From contig NC_088873.1 of the NCBI RefSeq assembly GCF_032884065.1, positions 28,009,658 through 28,073,657 of the forward strand: a stretch of DNA of 64,000 nucleotides, given 5' to 3'. The position numbers and the translations under genes were made by a program. Numbering within the stretch: position 1 is the stretch's first letter; every line of letters starts with the position of its first letter. Under the pieces are notes generated by a model. The model was not told the DNA's origin. It ran no database searches and was given only the letters and a program-made list of their open reading frames with translations. Shown in pieces: positions 9,970 to 55,285 of the stretch. Origin of the DNA: Artemia franciscana (Eukaryota; Arthropoda; Branchiopoda; Anostraca; Artemiidae).

Positions 9970-11628
9970 TTCAATTAGCTCGTTTTCAACCTAGATGGGT
10001 GGAACATTTTGAGAATATGCTAAACCGAGATACAGTTGCAGGAAAAGATATAGATGAAAATGAAAAAGTTTGCGATACCTTGGATGTGGAGGAAGATTTG
10101 TTTAGTAAGGAAGAATTAGCGACAGTACTAAAAGAATTAAAAAATAATAAGGCTCCAGGTGCTGATAGTATGATTAATGATTTTCTTAAATATGGTGGCT
10201 CTGAGGTTAGGAATAAGCTACTGAAGATTATGAACATGATTTTTGAAAAAGGTGAAGTACCCAATGATTTTAGGAAAACCTTAATTAAACCACTGTATAA
10301 GAAAGGTGACAAGAGTGAGTGTCGTAATTATCGAGGCATTAGTCTGGTCTCTGTAGGTAGCAAATTACTGAGTAATATGATACTTTCTAGACTGAGAGAT
10401 GCTGTAGACAAAGTTTTAAGGAAAGAACAATGCGGTTTTAGAAAAGGTAAAGGATGTGTCGACCAAGTTTTCACTCTTAGGTTAATAATTGAGAAGTCCC
10501 TTCGTTGTCAAACACCATTGGTCCTCAGTTTTATCGATTATGAGCAAGCTTTCGATTCTGTTGATAGAAAAGCGTTAACAAAGGTCTTATCGTTATATGG
10601 TATACCACAAAATCCATTAAAGTGATTTGTGCTATGTACGAGAATAATACTGCTGCGGTTAAGGTAGGAAATGAAATTAGCAACTGGTTTTGTATTAAAT
10701 CAGGAGTTAAGCATGGTTGTGTTCTATCCCCCTTTACATGGATCATTTTGATGGACTTTGTCTTAAAGAGCACAGGAAAGGCAATTGGAGACCATGGAAT
10801 CAAATGGGGAGGAAAAACGCTCCTGGACTTAGACTATGCTGATGATTTAAGCATATTAGATGAAAGTGTGAGCAAAATAAATGAATTTTTAGAGGTTTTG
10901 CGAGTTCAGGGTGCTAAAATAGGCTTGAAAATTAATGTTAAGAAGACTAAGCCACTAAGACTAGGAATAAGTGAAGATGAACAGGTGACATTAGGTAACG
11001 AAAAGATTGATCAGGTTGGGAGCTTCAGTTACCTTGGTAGTATTATTAGTAAAGATGGTGGGAGCAGTGAAGATGTTAAAAGTAGAATAGCTAAGACTCA
11101 GGGTGTTTTTTCACAGTTCAAAAATTTTTGGAAGAATAGAAAGATAAGTCTGCAAACCAAGATTAGAATATTGGAAGCTACAGTGATGACAGTGGTCAAA
11201 TATGGTTCTGAAGCATGGGAGCTCCGAAAAGCAGATGAGAATTTACTAAATTTTTTCCAGAGAAATAGCCTACGGATTGCTCTGGGTACCCGGCTGACTG
11301 ACCGTATTTCAAACAGTAGGTTGTACGAAAAATGTTGTTCAATCCCACTTTCTAGAACTATAATGTAAGAAAGGTTGAGATGGGTAGGCCACGTTCTACG
11401 GATGAAGGATGACAGATTACCGTAGATTGTCCTTTTTGGCCAACCATCTGGGGCTACACGGAAAGCAGGTCGTCCTTGTCTTGGTTGGGAGGATGTCATA
11501 AATAAAGATTTAAAGGAAATGGGAACTTCCTGGGAGGGTGTAAAGAGGGAGGTTATGAATAGATTAGGTTGGAGGAGGAGCGTGCGTAGCTGTGTTGGCC
11601 TCAGGTGGCTTTGTGCTGCAGTGAGTTA

Positions 11629-11661
<33 letters not shown>
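9970..11661 (+). pseudogene. RTE-like non-LTR retrotransposon, RT to 3' end, inactivated
   Basis: Coding similarity starts near 9970 with the RTE-type word RWVEHFENML. Reverse transcriptase follows: APGADS, NYRGISL, the palm aspartate in FIDYEQAFDS, GVKHGCVLSP and LDYADDLSIL (Y-A-D-D). After it comes the C-terminal RLRWVGHVLRM motif diagnostic of RTE-like elements. The reading frame shifts at about 10620 (TGA at 10623-10625; the RT resumes in another frame with VICAMYENN) and is further broken by TAA at 11366-11368 and TAG at 11423-11425. No endonuclease is present, so the copy is 5'-truncated. The 3' end is a (TAG)n microsatellite rather than poly-A, as is typical for RTE elements. Confidence 0.9.
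11626..11661 (+). repeat. (TAG)n 3' tail of the RTE-like element
   Basis: About ten TAG units directly follow the last coding-like sequence of the RTE-like element. The preceding words TGTTGGCCTCAGGT and TGAGTTA recur before a different tail, (TTTA)n, at 21053-21110. This marks them as the 3' end of a family. Confidence 0.85.
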
Positions 11662-12575
11662 AGTTTTAAACGTCTGTTGAACCTTCTTATAATGAGTCAA
11701 CAGAAGGATTTGCAGGAATAACGTCCCAAGAAGATTGTTCCAGATAAAAGTGCAGCGCCGGATGAAGCATTTCCTCAAGTACTCGGTTCTTGGCATGTCC
11801 CCCTTTAGATAATTAGACCGAGCTGTGTGTCTTCGTATCTGCCTTGTCGGCTGGACAAAAAAAGGGAACAATGTGAGAGAGCTCGTTTGAGGGAGGTGAA
11901 TTCATTTACTTATAGAAATAGTCATTGACACTAAATCAAACCTCTCACTTAGAGGCTGGATGGAGTCATGTATAGAAGCATGTTCACCCTATTCTGGATC
12001 TTCTGGGGTGGTGCTAACTGCGTTTTTGGGGCACCAGCCTATAGCAGGAATCAATGTTCAGCTTTGGGTCTGATACAGGACATGTAAAGAGGGAAAATCG
12101 AGCTGGATGGAAGAAGGATTTTGCAGCGAAGAGTTACTCCAAGTTTTCTTGCGCAGAAGGTTTTTTATACAATCGAGACCTTGTTCCAAGCGAGATCGGT
12201 AGAGAATTGAATCCACAGTAGACGAAGATCGTCGACTCTCTTTATAGTTTCATTTTTCAAAATGAAACCATGGTTTCCACGCGGCACATTACTTATCAGG
12301 GAATAAGAAGATGCTTTGTTTACGATGAATTAAAGTTTATCATCGATGTATCAGACCACTTTTCGATTCTTTAAAGATCCATATATAGGGAAATGAAGGT
12401 TTTCGTTGGGTCTTCGTGTTTTTGGGTGACTGAGTGTGTCATGATATCGTCGTTAAAATGATGCAGAGTGCTTGCAATGTTGTTTCCCATGCCATATATG
12501 TAGATAAGAAAGAGTGTAGGTCCGAAAACATTGCCCTGGAGCTGTGTCTCTTAAAAAATGACTGTTAAAAATGAA
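11662..12575 (-). pseudogene. Heavily decayed LINE reverse transcriptase C-terminal half
   Basis: On the minus strand, 12550-12430 reads QGNVFGPTLFLIYI followed by MGNNIAS...FNDD. This aligns with the reverse transcriptase QGSVLGP...FADD blocks, with the second residue of the catalytic box altered. Further downstream, 11860-11660 reads FIRRCTFIWNNLLG and a terminal FK-type segment that matches the usual C-terminal WN.LP motif of CR1/Jockey-like ORF2 proteins. Several stops and shifts lie between. It has no relation in frame or orientation to the RTE-like element that abuts it. Confidence 0.7.
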
Positions 12576-13491
12576 CTAGAACTTTTAATTTCTAATTGGA
12601 TTGGCCCCTTCCAAAAATCATGTGACCACCCCTTCCATATGAAGTTACTCTGTGGAAAAAAAAATACATTCAAGGTTCATTGCTCTTTACTATAGATAAT
12701 GCTAGAGAGTTGCCTTCGAAATCGAATTTACGCCTGTGTGTCGACGGGTCCTGTCAGTGTAAAATATGCTTCAGAACGAAGGATGCTATGTACGCCGCTA
12801 ATAAGAATAAGATTAGTTCTATCTTTCCAGGAATCATAGGAAGCGCAACAGCACCACCTAAGTAAAGACGGATGTGGGCACAATTCATTGTTTTTGTTTC
12901 CTTTTTACCAAGGCACTTCTTATAGAAGTAGTTGTTGTAAAAACTTTGGAAGGAGCTCATTTGATTGGACATTGAGAATTCTATTACCCTTTTTAAGAGT
13001 TAGAAGTGATTGGAGAGAAACTAGCCCCCTTCTCACCCCCCATCAGTTCTACAAACATATCCAGTCAAAATTTTTGCTTAGCCATTTTGTTCAGCACAGT
13101 TTAAATTTTCAGTGGATCTGTCTCATGGGATGTTAAATCCCCCAGAGCCTTCGAAATAAGGGCTGTAAGTCTTGTAATTCACCCATTGATTACATAAAGT
13201 AATTGCTATTTAGAAAGGAGGGCATTTCTGACCTTTATGATCCAAAAATACGATAGCTGTTCAGATGAACCGGTCAGTGAATGTTTAGGGGAGTGTTCGA
13301 CCACATGAAAATACGCCATGTGTATGCGGGTTGTCAAAAGGGCGTAACTCAGGAAAGGCCAAGTGTATTAATTTAGGGCTTCAGGGAAATGATAAGGGGG
13401 GGGATCAATGAACCAAAAAGCCAGGATTTGCATGCCAATACTACTACCACGTAGGTATTTTGAAAGACTAAACTGCCTTTCCACAACGTGA
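12576..13491. other. Unassigned sequence with a short direct repeat
   Basis: A 61-codon open frame at 12680-12865 contains a CQCKIC cysteine cluster but resembles nothing I recognise. About 46 bp at 13086-13131 (TTTTGTTCAGCA...GGCTCTGTCTCATGGG type) recur at 13612-13658, suggesting a dispersed repeat. Otherwise nothing was identified. Confidence 0.35.
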
Positions 13492-13608
13492 ATGCAATTC
13501 TGGGTATATATTTGCATATTAGGAGGGGGTGGAGGTATATGCTCTGTTAATATATAGGTTCAAAGAAATTTATGAATTTCTTAGAAAAACAAGGAAAGAA
13601 ACGAAGAT
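13492..13608. repeat. Fragment of the foldback repeat family seen at 2.5-3.3 kb
   Basis: Shares TGCAATTCTGGGTA, GGGGGTGGAGGTATATGC, GTTAATATATAGGTTC and GAATTTCTTAGAAAAACAAG with the right half of the foldback element. Divergence is low and only one arm is present. Confidence 0.8.
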
Positions 13609-13737
13609 AAATTTTGTTCAGCATGCTTCAAAGGTGCAGTGGCTCTGTCTCATGGGTATATCTATGGGAAGCCTCCTGTTTTCATCTAAAGGCCTCCGTG
13701 ACTTTATTTTAAGAGAACAAATTAGATTTAAATAGGG

Positions 13738-13845
13738 ACAAATCCTTTTATTTGACAGTGAAATAACAAAAAATCTCTAGATAATTCGGTCACATATACA
13801 GTGGCTGTCATCAGCAGATAAACTAAAATAATAAAAATAAAACAC
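13738..13845 (-). other. Penelope-type terminal region downstream of the GIY-YIG frame
   Basis: Read on the minus strand, this contains CTGCTGATGA, then CACTGTATATGTG, then CGAA and a CACTGTCAAATAAAAGG word. The same ordered words make up both arms of the palindrome at 54641-54900. Its place just 3' of a Penelope-like coding remnant on the same strand identifies it as the terminal region of that element. The CTGATGA/GAA spacing recalls the hammerhead motifs known from such termini, but the flanking stems are incomplete here. Confidence 0.6.
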
Positions 13846-14031
13846 CGAAATTTATCCTCAAAAACAAATTAATAATATATTGCTTAGCGTCCTTATTTTC
13901 TTCAAAGCAGTTACAGATGCTAGTCTCTTTGCCTTTCTAGTTTCCTGTCCACTGACTTAATTTGTATGTGAAGGTTCATTATCAGGTAAACAACGGTTAG
14001 TGGTATTTAGAGGAACTATAATTCTTTTATT

Positions 14032-14682
14032 TTACTGTAGTAAATTATCATAAATTGAAATTACGCCAAATTCTCCTGTATCTGTGTCAAAAGCCAGATT
14101 TTTTAAGAAGAATTTATTAATTTCAATAATTTCCCTAAAAATTTGTTTTAAAGCCCAGCTCCTAGAAATCAAAGAGACATTTTCGAACATAAGAGAAAGG
14201 TCTGGGAAAATAAAAATTTGCATAGATACGGTTGACGTGAAATTTTCAAGTTTGGATTTTTGCTTTAGCGTTGACGAATTAGATTCTTGATGTTTTAATA
14301 ATCTAATTTCTAAATTGTAATTAGTACGTCCTACATAGGATCTTCCGCAAGTACTTGGAATCTGATAGACTCAACTTAGATAGTCAACCGAAATTCGATC
14401 ATTTCTAGAATTCAGAAAGCAACTTAAAGTATTACTACTGTATAAAGCTACCTTTAAACCATTCCTTTGTGAAATTCTTTTTAGTTTTTTACTCAGTCCT
14501 GGAACATATGGTAAAGTTCAAAAACATCCTTCTCCGCAATTGTCTAAGACTTCCTTAAAAATCCAACGGCTTTGGTACCACAGGAAACTAGCCCACTTCT
14601 CTGACAGAATCGTCCTACCTTGCTTTAAATTTTGCTTCTGCCTTTTAACCATAAAGTTTTTTATTTGTTTGCTCAGCTAATA
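14032..14682 (-). pseudogene. Penelope-like element, C-terminal part with GIY-YIG endonuclease
   Basis: One minus-strand frame can be followed from about 14680 to a terminal TAA at 14032-14034, with two in-frame TGA stops at 14518-14520 and 14371-14373. It reads WASFLWY...LPYVPGLSKKLKRIS, the linker preceding the nuclease in Penelope-like proteins. Then comes VYQIPSTCGRSYVGRT, the paired GIY and YIG blocks with the following arginine, then NLEIRLLKH and a C-terminal REIIEINKF helix. The reverse transcriptase itself is not recognisable upstream. Apart from the two nonsense codons the frame is well kept, so the copy is only moderately old. Such elements retrotranspose using RT plus GIY-YIG nuclease. 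Confidence 0.83.
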
Positions 14683-16119
14683 GGTAACGTACGATATAGC
14701 GAAATATACTAGAAACCTTGTAAAAAATCACGTTGGATATCACTCGTACCTCAATTTTGATAATTCGGGTCAGTCACGACCTTTTTGCCGTCAACTTGCG
14801 ATTTGTCTTTCTTTGTGGGAATAAAATGACCCTAGGGTTAAAATTTTGTAAATTCAGCAGAATGATAGAATACCAGTGCCATACACATTCTTCCTAGGGG
14901 AAATGATCTTGGGATTTTTACATAATTTCATCTACAATAAGTTTGATAATGTAAGATTTTCACTTAGAACTAGAATTTATCATGGCTGCCAAAGGTTCAA
15001 GAAGTCAAAATACGGAATTTCGAGGGAAAAGGGAACTCTAGAGATCTTCCTCACACCTAAAAAAGGACCACTAGGGACTTGGTCCAGCTGTTGTTTACCA
15101 TATAAACGATATAGTCAACATCATGCTCGATATTTGAACCGATCTCTCATAAATCTGTAACTAGAATGGTCGGCGATGTAGAGTCATCATCTTCTGGATA
15201 GACATAAGCAACATGAAGATGATCCCAACCTTTGGCTTTCAATATGGATCTTCTCAGGTTTTTTTTTTTTTTTTACTGATTTTCAATTATGGAGGTACAA
15301 AACTTGAAAAATACACAAGCAACAGCTTTGATTAATGACCTTAAAATCATAACAAGACCGGAGCATTTCAAAATCACATGTTGGTTTTTTTGCTGTTTTT
15401 TCTGGCTTTACCTGTGGTTCCTTTAGATTTTCAAAAGTGCAATTAGCAGCAACTGCCTTTATTTCTGCATGCAAGAACCAGAGTAACCTTGCCGATTAAA
15501 CCTTGTCATTCTGGTGAAAATACAACGGCTCCACTCACAGTGCCTTAATAAGAGAGTTCAAATGAGTACATCTTGAAGGCTCAAGCTGACTTACAGTGGA
15601 AGAAAGATACGGGAAAAAGGTTAAACCTCAGAAAAATCGCAACAGAATTTTTTCTACAGCAAAATACTCAGAAAAATCAGCTTAATTGCACAAAAAAACT
15701 ACCCAAATCCCCCATGCACAAGTGCCAAAAATTTAACCTTTAAGGGAGAAAATTAAAAATTAAATGAGAAGTATGAAAACGGGTGACAGTCTGACGAGAG
15801 GTAGAGACATGACTGAATTGTAGCAGTCCATTTGGACACTAACGTCAACGAACTCATGCAGAGCCTGACAGGCCTTGCAGAGTTGACTATTGAAAATCAC
15901 GTAGAAGCGATATCTTTGACGAGAGCTAGAGATCTGGTTCACATTGATAAGATAGTTTGATACATTAAGCCTCTAGAGCGCTTCAGACAAGATTCACAGT
16001 AGCTGAACATGGTTACTGGTGTCCGCACTTAATCATCTGTAAACTTAGACGATGCCAAATCTGTGGGAGGTCTACGCCTAAATCTGAAGAACATGGAAGC
16101 GATTTAAATTGACAAATAT
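14683..16119. other. Unassigned sequence
   Basis: No confident gene. A 94-codon plus-strand frame at 14876-15160 has no recognisable motif. A splice-flanked 53-bp minus-strand segment at 15412-15464 is discussed among rejected items. A T16 run lies near 15258-15274. Confidence 0.35.
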
Positions 16120-17632
16120 GTTTTCAGAATAAAGGATAAAGCTGTAACTAAGGCTGAGAAGTCATCTGTGGTGATAGATAGCGAGAGAGAAATGGTCGAC
16201 CCAACTCTTATCTTCCGACGTCTAGCCAGAGCGACTAGCATCAGTGGTTCTGACTTGAACGAGGTTCTGTCGTTGGAGCTCTGTACTTTTACACCATCAC
16301 TCGTTAATCCGTTGTAGGTGATGGGGACAGTTGACAAAGCCTCTCTAACAAATGCACTGATGAAAATTTAAAGGCTAGGTGGTCCAGTGATACTGCCAAC
16401 CTCCCAGAGTTTTGGACAGTGGCTGGCAAGTCCAAAAAATACAAAGGGCTGCCGGATCCACATACTCTAAGGTAGTAGATTCTTACGTAGATTATGTCGA
16501 AAGAAATTTGGACAGGCAGTGGTAGTTACTGAATTTTACACTGATACACCAACAACAAAAATTGCACACAGCTGAAGAGAACTAAAGGTATGTCATGTCC
16601 AACGATTGAATTCTTTCCTAACACGAAGATCGTTTAAAGTAAGGAAGAATTTTTGAGAAGTCCCACAAGATAAACAACGCTTTATCGACCTACTTACTGA
16701 GAGGCTGGCAAACTCAGGATGTAAAGTACAACATGCTCAGGATGATGCCCGTGTCTTAGTTGTACGAACTTCAGTCAGTTGTGCTGAAACTTTGCCGCCC
16801 AATTTGATTAGGAATGATACCAACATATTAGTCCTTCTGCAGTACCATGCCAGGATTGATGCATGTGGTATCTTTACACAGACAGACACGCATAAAAATA
16901 GCCGACGATTGTATGATATACAAAGGATCAAAAACAAACTAGAAACAGAAGCAGCAGAAAATCTACTCGTTTGCCAGGCAATGTCTGGCTGCGATACAAC
17001 ATCTAGACTTTACGGTGTAGGGGACCAAGAGTGGTTTCCTTGTCACTTGATGATGGTATTTTAAGGATCTTCGTAATACCCGGATCCAACCACCAGGAGA
17101 TCACCGAAGCTGGAGAGAAAACTTTGCTCCGCATATCCAAAGTACAAAGTAACAAGAACCCTGAAGGATGTCTGGGTCCAGGCATTTACAATACGGGTTG
17201 CAAGTTCAAATGCTTTCGTTCAGGCAGAATAGCCTCCGCCAGCTTTGGCTGCCGCCAAATGTCACTTTTACAGGTGCTGTTTGCAAATAATGAAGTGGCA
17301 AGACACGTCCAATCACTACAGCCCAAAGAGTGGGGCCGGTGCCTATCTTCGTCACGGAATGTGTATCTTTCCATTATAACAGAAACCTGACCAGTACTAG
17401 AAAATATGCTGAAGACGGTACGGTGCCAGACTACCAGTGGGTCTGAGTATCTCAGATGAGGCTGCCGTCGGAACGGTTTACCCTTCAGCTTTTCCTGCGT
17501 GGACTGAAAAGGGGTATTATGTGCTAACGCTGCAGCAAGACAAAATGAGGACGATAACGAAGACGAACAGGAAGAAGAATTAGCTTTAGCTTGTGCTTTT
17601 CAATCAAAAAGTTTTTGTGATTAATTCATCCG
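16120..17632 (+). pseudogene. Decayed member of an invertebrate multicopy nuclease-like gene family
   Basis: A mosaic of plus-strand frames preserves blocks I recall from a large, mostly unnamed invertebrate repeat-gene family. They are a QHAQDDARVLVVRTSV segment (about 16720), TNILVLLQYHARIDACG (about 16815), YDIQRIKNKL, the signature AMSGCDTTSRLYGVG (about 16980-17023), TSAAAKCHFYRC (about 17243) and an acidic, cysteine-containing end near 17530-17600. The longest clean stretch is about 16660-17062. At least two frameshifts and several stops follow. The D-rich DTD/GCDTTSR arrangement resembles PIN/FEN-type nuclease folds, but that is inference. It is probably a transposable-element passenger or relic. 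Confidence 0.6.
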
Positions 17633-18216
17633 AGTCATAAACGTTCTTTTTTATAACTGATTGATCTGAAGTTCTGATCTCGGTTAAAGAGGTGGTTTTC
17701 AAGAAGATATATTCAGCAATCCCTGATATTACAGATCCCTCAGAAGTGGAAATCAGGTAAATAGTAAAACCAACTGCTTTTTGACCTCATATTTGGCAAT
17801 ACACTACTTTATTTGACATAAAATGATCCTTTAGCCACAGGAATTTGTCAAATAATTACCTGCGTAATTTACACTTTTACAACGCAATACGTTTTAACAC
17901 TTTTGCAAAATAGCGCTTTGTGTAGAGACAGATTTCATTTACCACTCCACTACGTGGCCTGCTACACTCTATCCAGATATGGAACGAGAATTTTGACTTT
18001 ACACAGGAGTCGACGAGATCTAGATTACCCGACCAGCCAGGTTCTTCGGTTCCGACTCAAAACCTCCGGACTGGGACACTCGCATACTCAACGACACGTA
18101 TGGCATGGGCAATTTCAGCGTAATAAATATTTAGCAGAATTTTCTGCTCATGCACACTAATAGAATATTTCTAAGAGAAAAGCTGAAAAGGCACTTTGAT
18201 TTTAGTAAGGATACCA
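17633..18216. other. No feature recognised
   Basis: Sequence between two decayed mobile elements. An 85-codon plus-strand frame at 17903-18160 shows no known motif. Confidence 0.35.
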
Positions 18217-18993
18217 TCACTTATACCTTAATGTGAGCAAATCGGTTTTTTCCCAGTCACTTATTTCGTGCCACTTGCTACAGCTGCTTGACCGGGTAGG
18301 CTCGGGAGGCATCACACTAGTGGGAAAAATGTTACTGATCGGCAAATGGTAAGAGGTCTGGAACGAAGTGAAAACAGCAGTTTTTGAGTCCGGTTTTATT
18401 TCGGGAAAGCAAAACATAAAATCAAGGAATGCCGTGCTTCCTGAGGGGTGGATGTATGTAAAGTCTTGGTCATTTTCTACTGGCACAAGCTGGAGGCACA
18501 TACTACTTAGAATATTTGTTCAACTACTACACTCGTCAAGGAGATTACAGTTCATGTCACCAGCCAAAATTACTGCAAGAATAAGAGACTCACAATCTGA
18601 GGCAAGGGTGCTGAGAGCTCGACACGCTTTATCAAAGAGCACTTCGCAGCCAGCATTACGGTAATCAGTAGGTAAGAACACCAAAGCAATCACAAGATTC
18701 TGGATTTTAACCGCAATGAAATAGTCACTATCACGAAAGAGGTCAGACATTAGTTCGTCTCGTGCGAGCACTGCAGTGCCGCCACTCTTTCTATCCACAC
18801 CTCTATATATAACAGCACGATAATAAGTGATAGTAGTAGCGTCAACATTAAGGAGAGGGAGGCTATCTGAGGTAAGCAGAAGCTCTTGCACGCAAATCAC
18901 ATAATTTGTTTTGCATAGAGTTGGAATAATTTTCAGCTTTAGCTGGACACCACAGCTAATATTCCATGATGTGACTCGTAGCCCAGGATTCAT
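18217..18993 (-). pseudogene. LINE ORF2, endonuclease domain only
   Basis: Starting at the ATG at 18993-18991, the frame reads LRVTSWNISCGV (endonuclease N block), ICVQELLL (E block), a KSGGTAVLAR stretch, LAGDMNCN (D-x-N block), TAFLDFMFC and SYHLPI. In the last, the usual aspartate of the S-D-H box is a tyrosine. One TGA at 18520-18522 interrupts the frame, and it ends just after the endonuclease with no reverse transcriptase downstream. The ATG overlaps the ORF1 stop as ATGA (18993-18990), a coupled-translation arrangement seen in several LINE clades. Loss of the 3' rather than the 5' part is unusual for a retrotransposon copy. Confidence 0.82.
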
Positions 18994-19660
18994 TTTGACG
19001 GATGCATGAGTTTCTGTGCAACAGGACACTTGTAACTATAACACGGCTGATCAGTCTGGGAGCAAAGGGCAGACTGGACATTTTTCAGGCAGGCAGTATC
19101 ACGTTTGTTGGAGTGTCCTTCTTGTCCACAGCGTAAACTACGGCAATAGCCTTACAGGCGGCAGATGTATGACCATACGCTTGACAGCTATAGCAGCGGG
19201 ATGGGAGGGGCACGAATTCCTCCAAATGAACCCGCTCATATTCGAAGGCAACAGGAGCCGACATGGCGGCCGTGAGATCATCACGGCATGAAAATTGCAG
19301 CTTATAAGACCTAGTACTGCCAATACGCCAGCCTTTGATGCAGTTGGTCACTAAATCACAAAGCTGGTCTTCAGTAACGTTTTCAGGGACGAAGCGAGTT
19401 ATTCCATAGAACATAGGAATTTCAACTGGGGCTTTAGAGATTCAACTTTGGCCTAAATAGAGTTAGCGATTGCGGATGCTGTCACTGACGACAAGGCGCC
19501 ATGACTCTCTACCAAGACTTAGCTCGGCTATCGATATTTTCGAACCGCCACAAAGATTGTCTATAAACGCTCTTAGCTCCTTAGGATCAACCAACTCTTT
19601 TGGCGGGTTTTTCAGGAGGACGGCATAGGTCGGCTGTGGAGATGCTTCTAGAGAGGGCAT
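18990..19660 (-). pseudogene. LINE ORF1, gag-like, with CCHC knuckles
   Basis: A minus-strand frame from an ATG at 19660 reads YAVLLKNPPKELVDP, is interrupted by two stops (TAA near 19461 and TGA shortly after), and resumes in the same frame from 19414 with ITRFVPENVTEDQL. A zinc knuckle CYSCQAYGHTSAAC (C-X2-C-X4-H-X4-C) follows. A second knuckle (RCGQEGHSNKRDTAC) is readable only in a shifted frame, which runs on to the TGA overlapping the ORF2 ATG. The overall arrangement matches the nucleic-acid-binding ORF1 of CCHC-type LINEs. It is distinct in sequence from the ORF1 at 7852-9411. Confidence 0.8.
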
Positions 19661-21036
19661 GAATATTCATCGACATGAATATTTCCAATCGCCCTCGCTC
19701 TAAACAGAAAGTTCAGGTTAGGGCACCATACCAGTTGATCGTTGCAATAAAATCACACCTCTGGCTCGGCGAGAGGTTAACGGGGTGGAGCTACAGCGTA
19801 AGTTCTGATGTGTGACCATCCCTTGATCACGGACTGGCAGTTGACAATATATTCCAAGTGAAATAAATCTGCAATTTTATTCCGCTATAACTAGGCAGGG
19901 GTGTCCACACTTTGCAAGAGAAGTAAGGGAAGCGTTGGAGGCTGTCTACCTTGTCCCCGCAATTTAAGAGGCAAGCCCGGCGGGTACCACGGCTCTTGCA
20001 AACAACTCTCTCACCCCTCTTCTGCTTACTTTCCTCCTCCTACCTTAATCGCAGCGTAATTGCCAATAAATATCGGGTAGTCTTAATTATATTCGCACTG
20101 CTTGATCCCGACCTACATTATATAGGTCACTGATCATGCAAATATCTATAAGAAAATCCACAGTTCCCAAGGGAATTTTCACTCAAATAGCAAAATAATC
20201 CGCTTATTCATATTATAATCCTTTGGTCACTGAACTAATCTATCAAAATATTAGCTATAGGTCATGTAGAGGCTATAATCTTTTAGTAATAAGTTATATC
20301 CAATTTATTTTGGATTGTGAAGATAATTTGAGTAAAAAATTTCAATGAATTCAAAACCAAATAGTTCAGGATTTCCAAAGCCAGAAATATAAAATTCCTT
20401 CTTTAAAGAAGAGCCAATAATAAGTAATAGTTTCTGTCTTCTATGAGCGAATTGCGACCAAACTCAATGAATACGAATATTTACCCAGTGATTATGTGGG
20501 CCGAACACCTTAGTGAAGTGAGACCATTTTGGGCCTGGAAGCTGGGAATTGCATTCCGATGTAAAACCTTCTTCAAGAACTATCTGTATTTTCAACACCC
20601 CTATCTTGCATCAAGCTCCTCGTTGAATATGGCGGTACATTTTTTTTTAGTGGTGCCCAGTATACCCATGTTACTCCTCATTAAGGAATTCAAAATCGAG
20701 AGGTCAGAATAACAGCACTTATCAAATATGCTACCGCATATTTGATACCTCAGTCGCTGCAGAAGTATCTAGACGTGGAGTCTATATCGGAGCTTTACAA
20801 ATATACTCACTATCTTTGACTGGAGAAACTCTTGAAGCTCATTTATAACAAACAAAGCAGACAAGTTTTGTCGCCATAGTGCTGCTCGTCAGGACTATCC
20901 ACGGAAAAAACGCCACTCCAGGGGGACCCAAAAGCGAACTTTACTCGTTTTACTGTCGCTGTATTAAAATATAATACCAGTAGAGGGTTTCCTAAAAATA
21001 ATATTTTCTTTTTTGGTTTGAGAGAAGGTTTAGTAA
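19661..21036. other. No coding feature recognised
   Basis: Mixed sequence without a clear gene or repeat boundary. It may include the 5' untranslated region of the LINE to its left. Confidence 0.35.
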
Positions 21037-21046
21037 NNNNNNNNNN
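21037..21046. other. Assembly gap (10 N)
   Basis: Ten consecutive N. The true gap size is unknown. Sequence immediately to the right is the 3' end of an RTE-like element, so more of that element may be missing. Confidence 0.99.
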
Positions 21047-21110
21047 TTTATGCTGGTGTGTTGGCCTCAGGTAGATTTGCATTGCAATGAGTTATTTATT
21101 TATTTATTTG
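21047..21110 (+). mobile_element. 3' terminus of an RTE-like element with (TTTA)n tail
   Basis: TGTTGGCCTCAGGT, GATTTGCATTGCA and ATGAGTTA match the last 45 bp of the RTE-like copy ending at 11661. The tail here is (TTTA)n instead of (TAG)n. The visible copy is extremely short because it starts at the assembly gap. Confidence 0.75.
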
Positions 21111-21138
21111 GAAGCACAGAAATTGTGTAAATACTTAC

Positions 21139-55243
<34,105 letters not shown>

Positions 55244-55285
55244 TGTTAGGTTGGTGTTTCAGTCCATTGGACACATAAGAACAGC

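Noticed and set aside
15412..15464. Possible dystrobrevin exon 9 (acceptor TTGCATGCAG, donor CAG|GTAAAG, phase-compatible, EIKAVAANCTFENLKEPQ)
   Set aside because: The peptide does not resemble the dystrobrevin coiled-coil start and looks more like a sulfotransferase C-terminal word; too short to support either.
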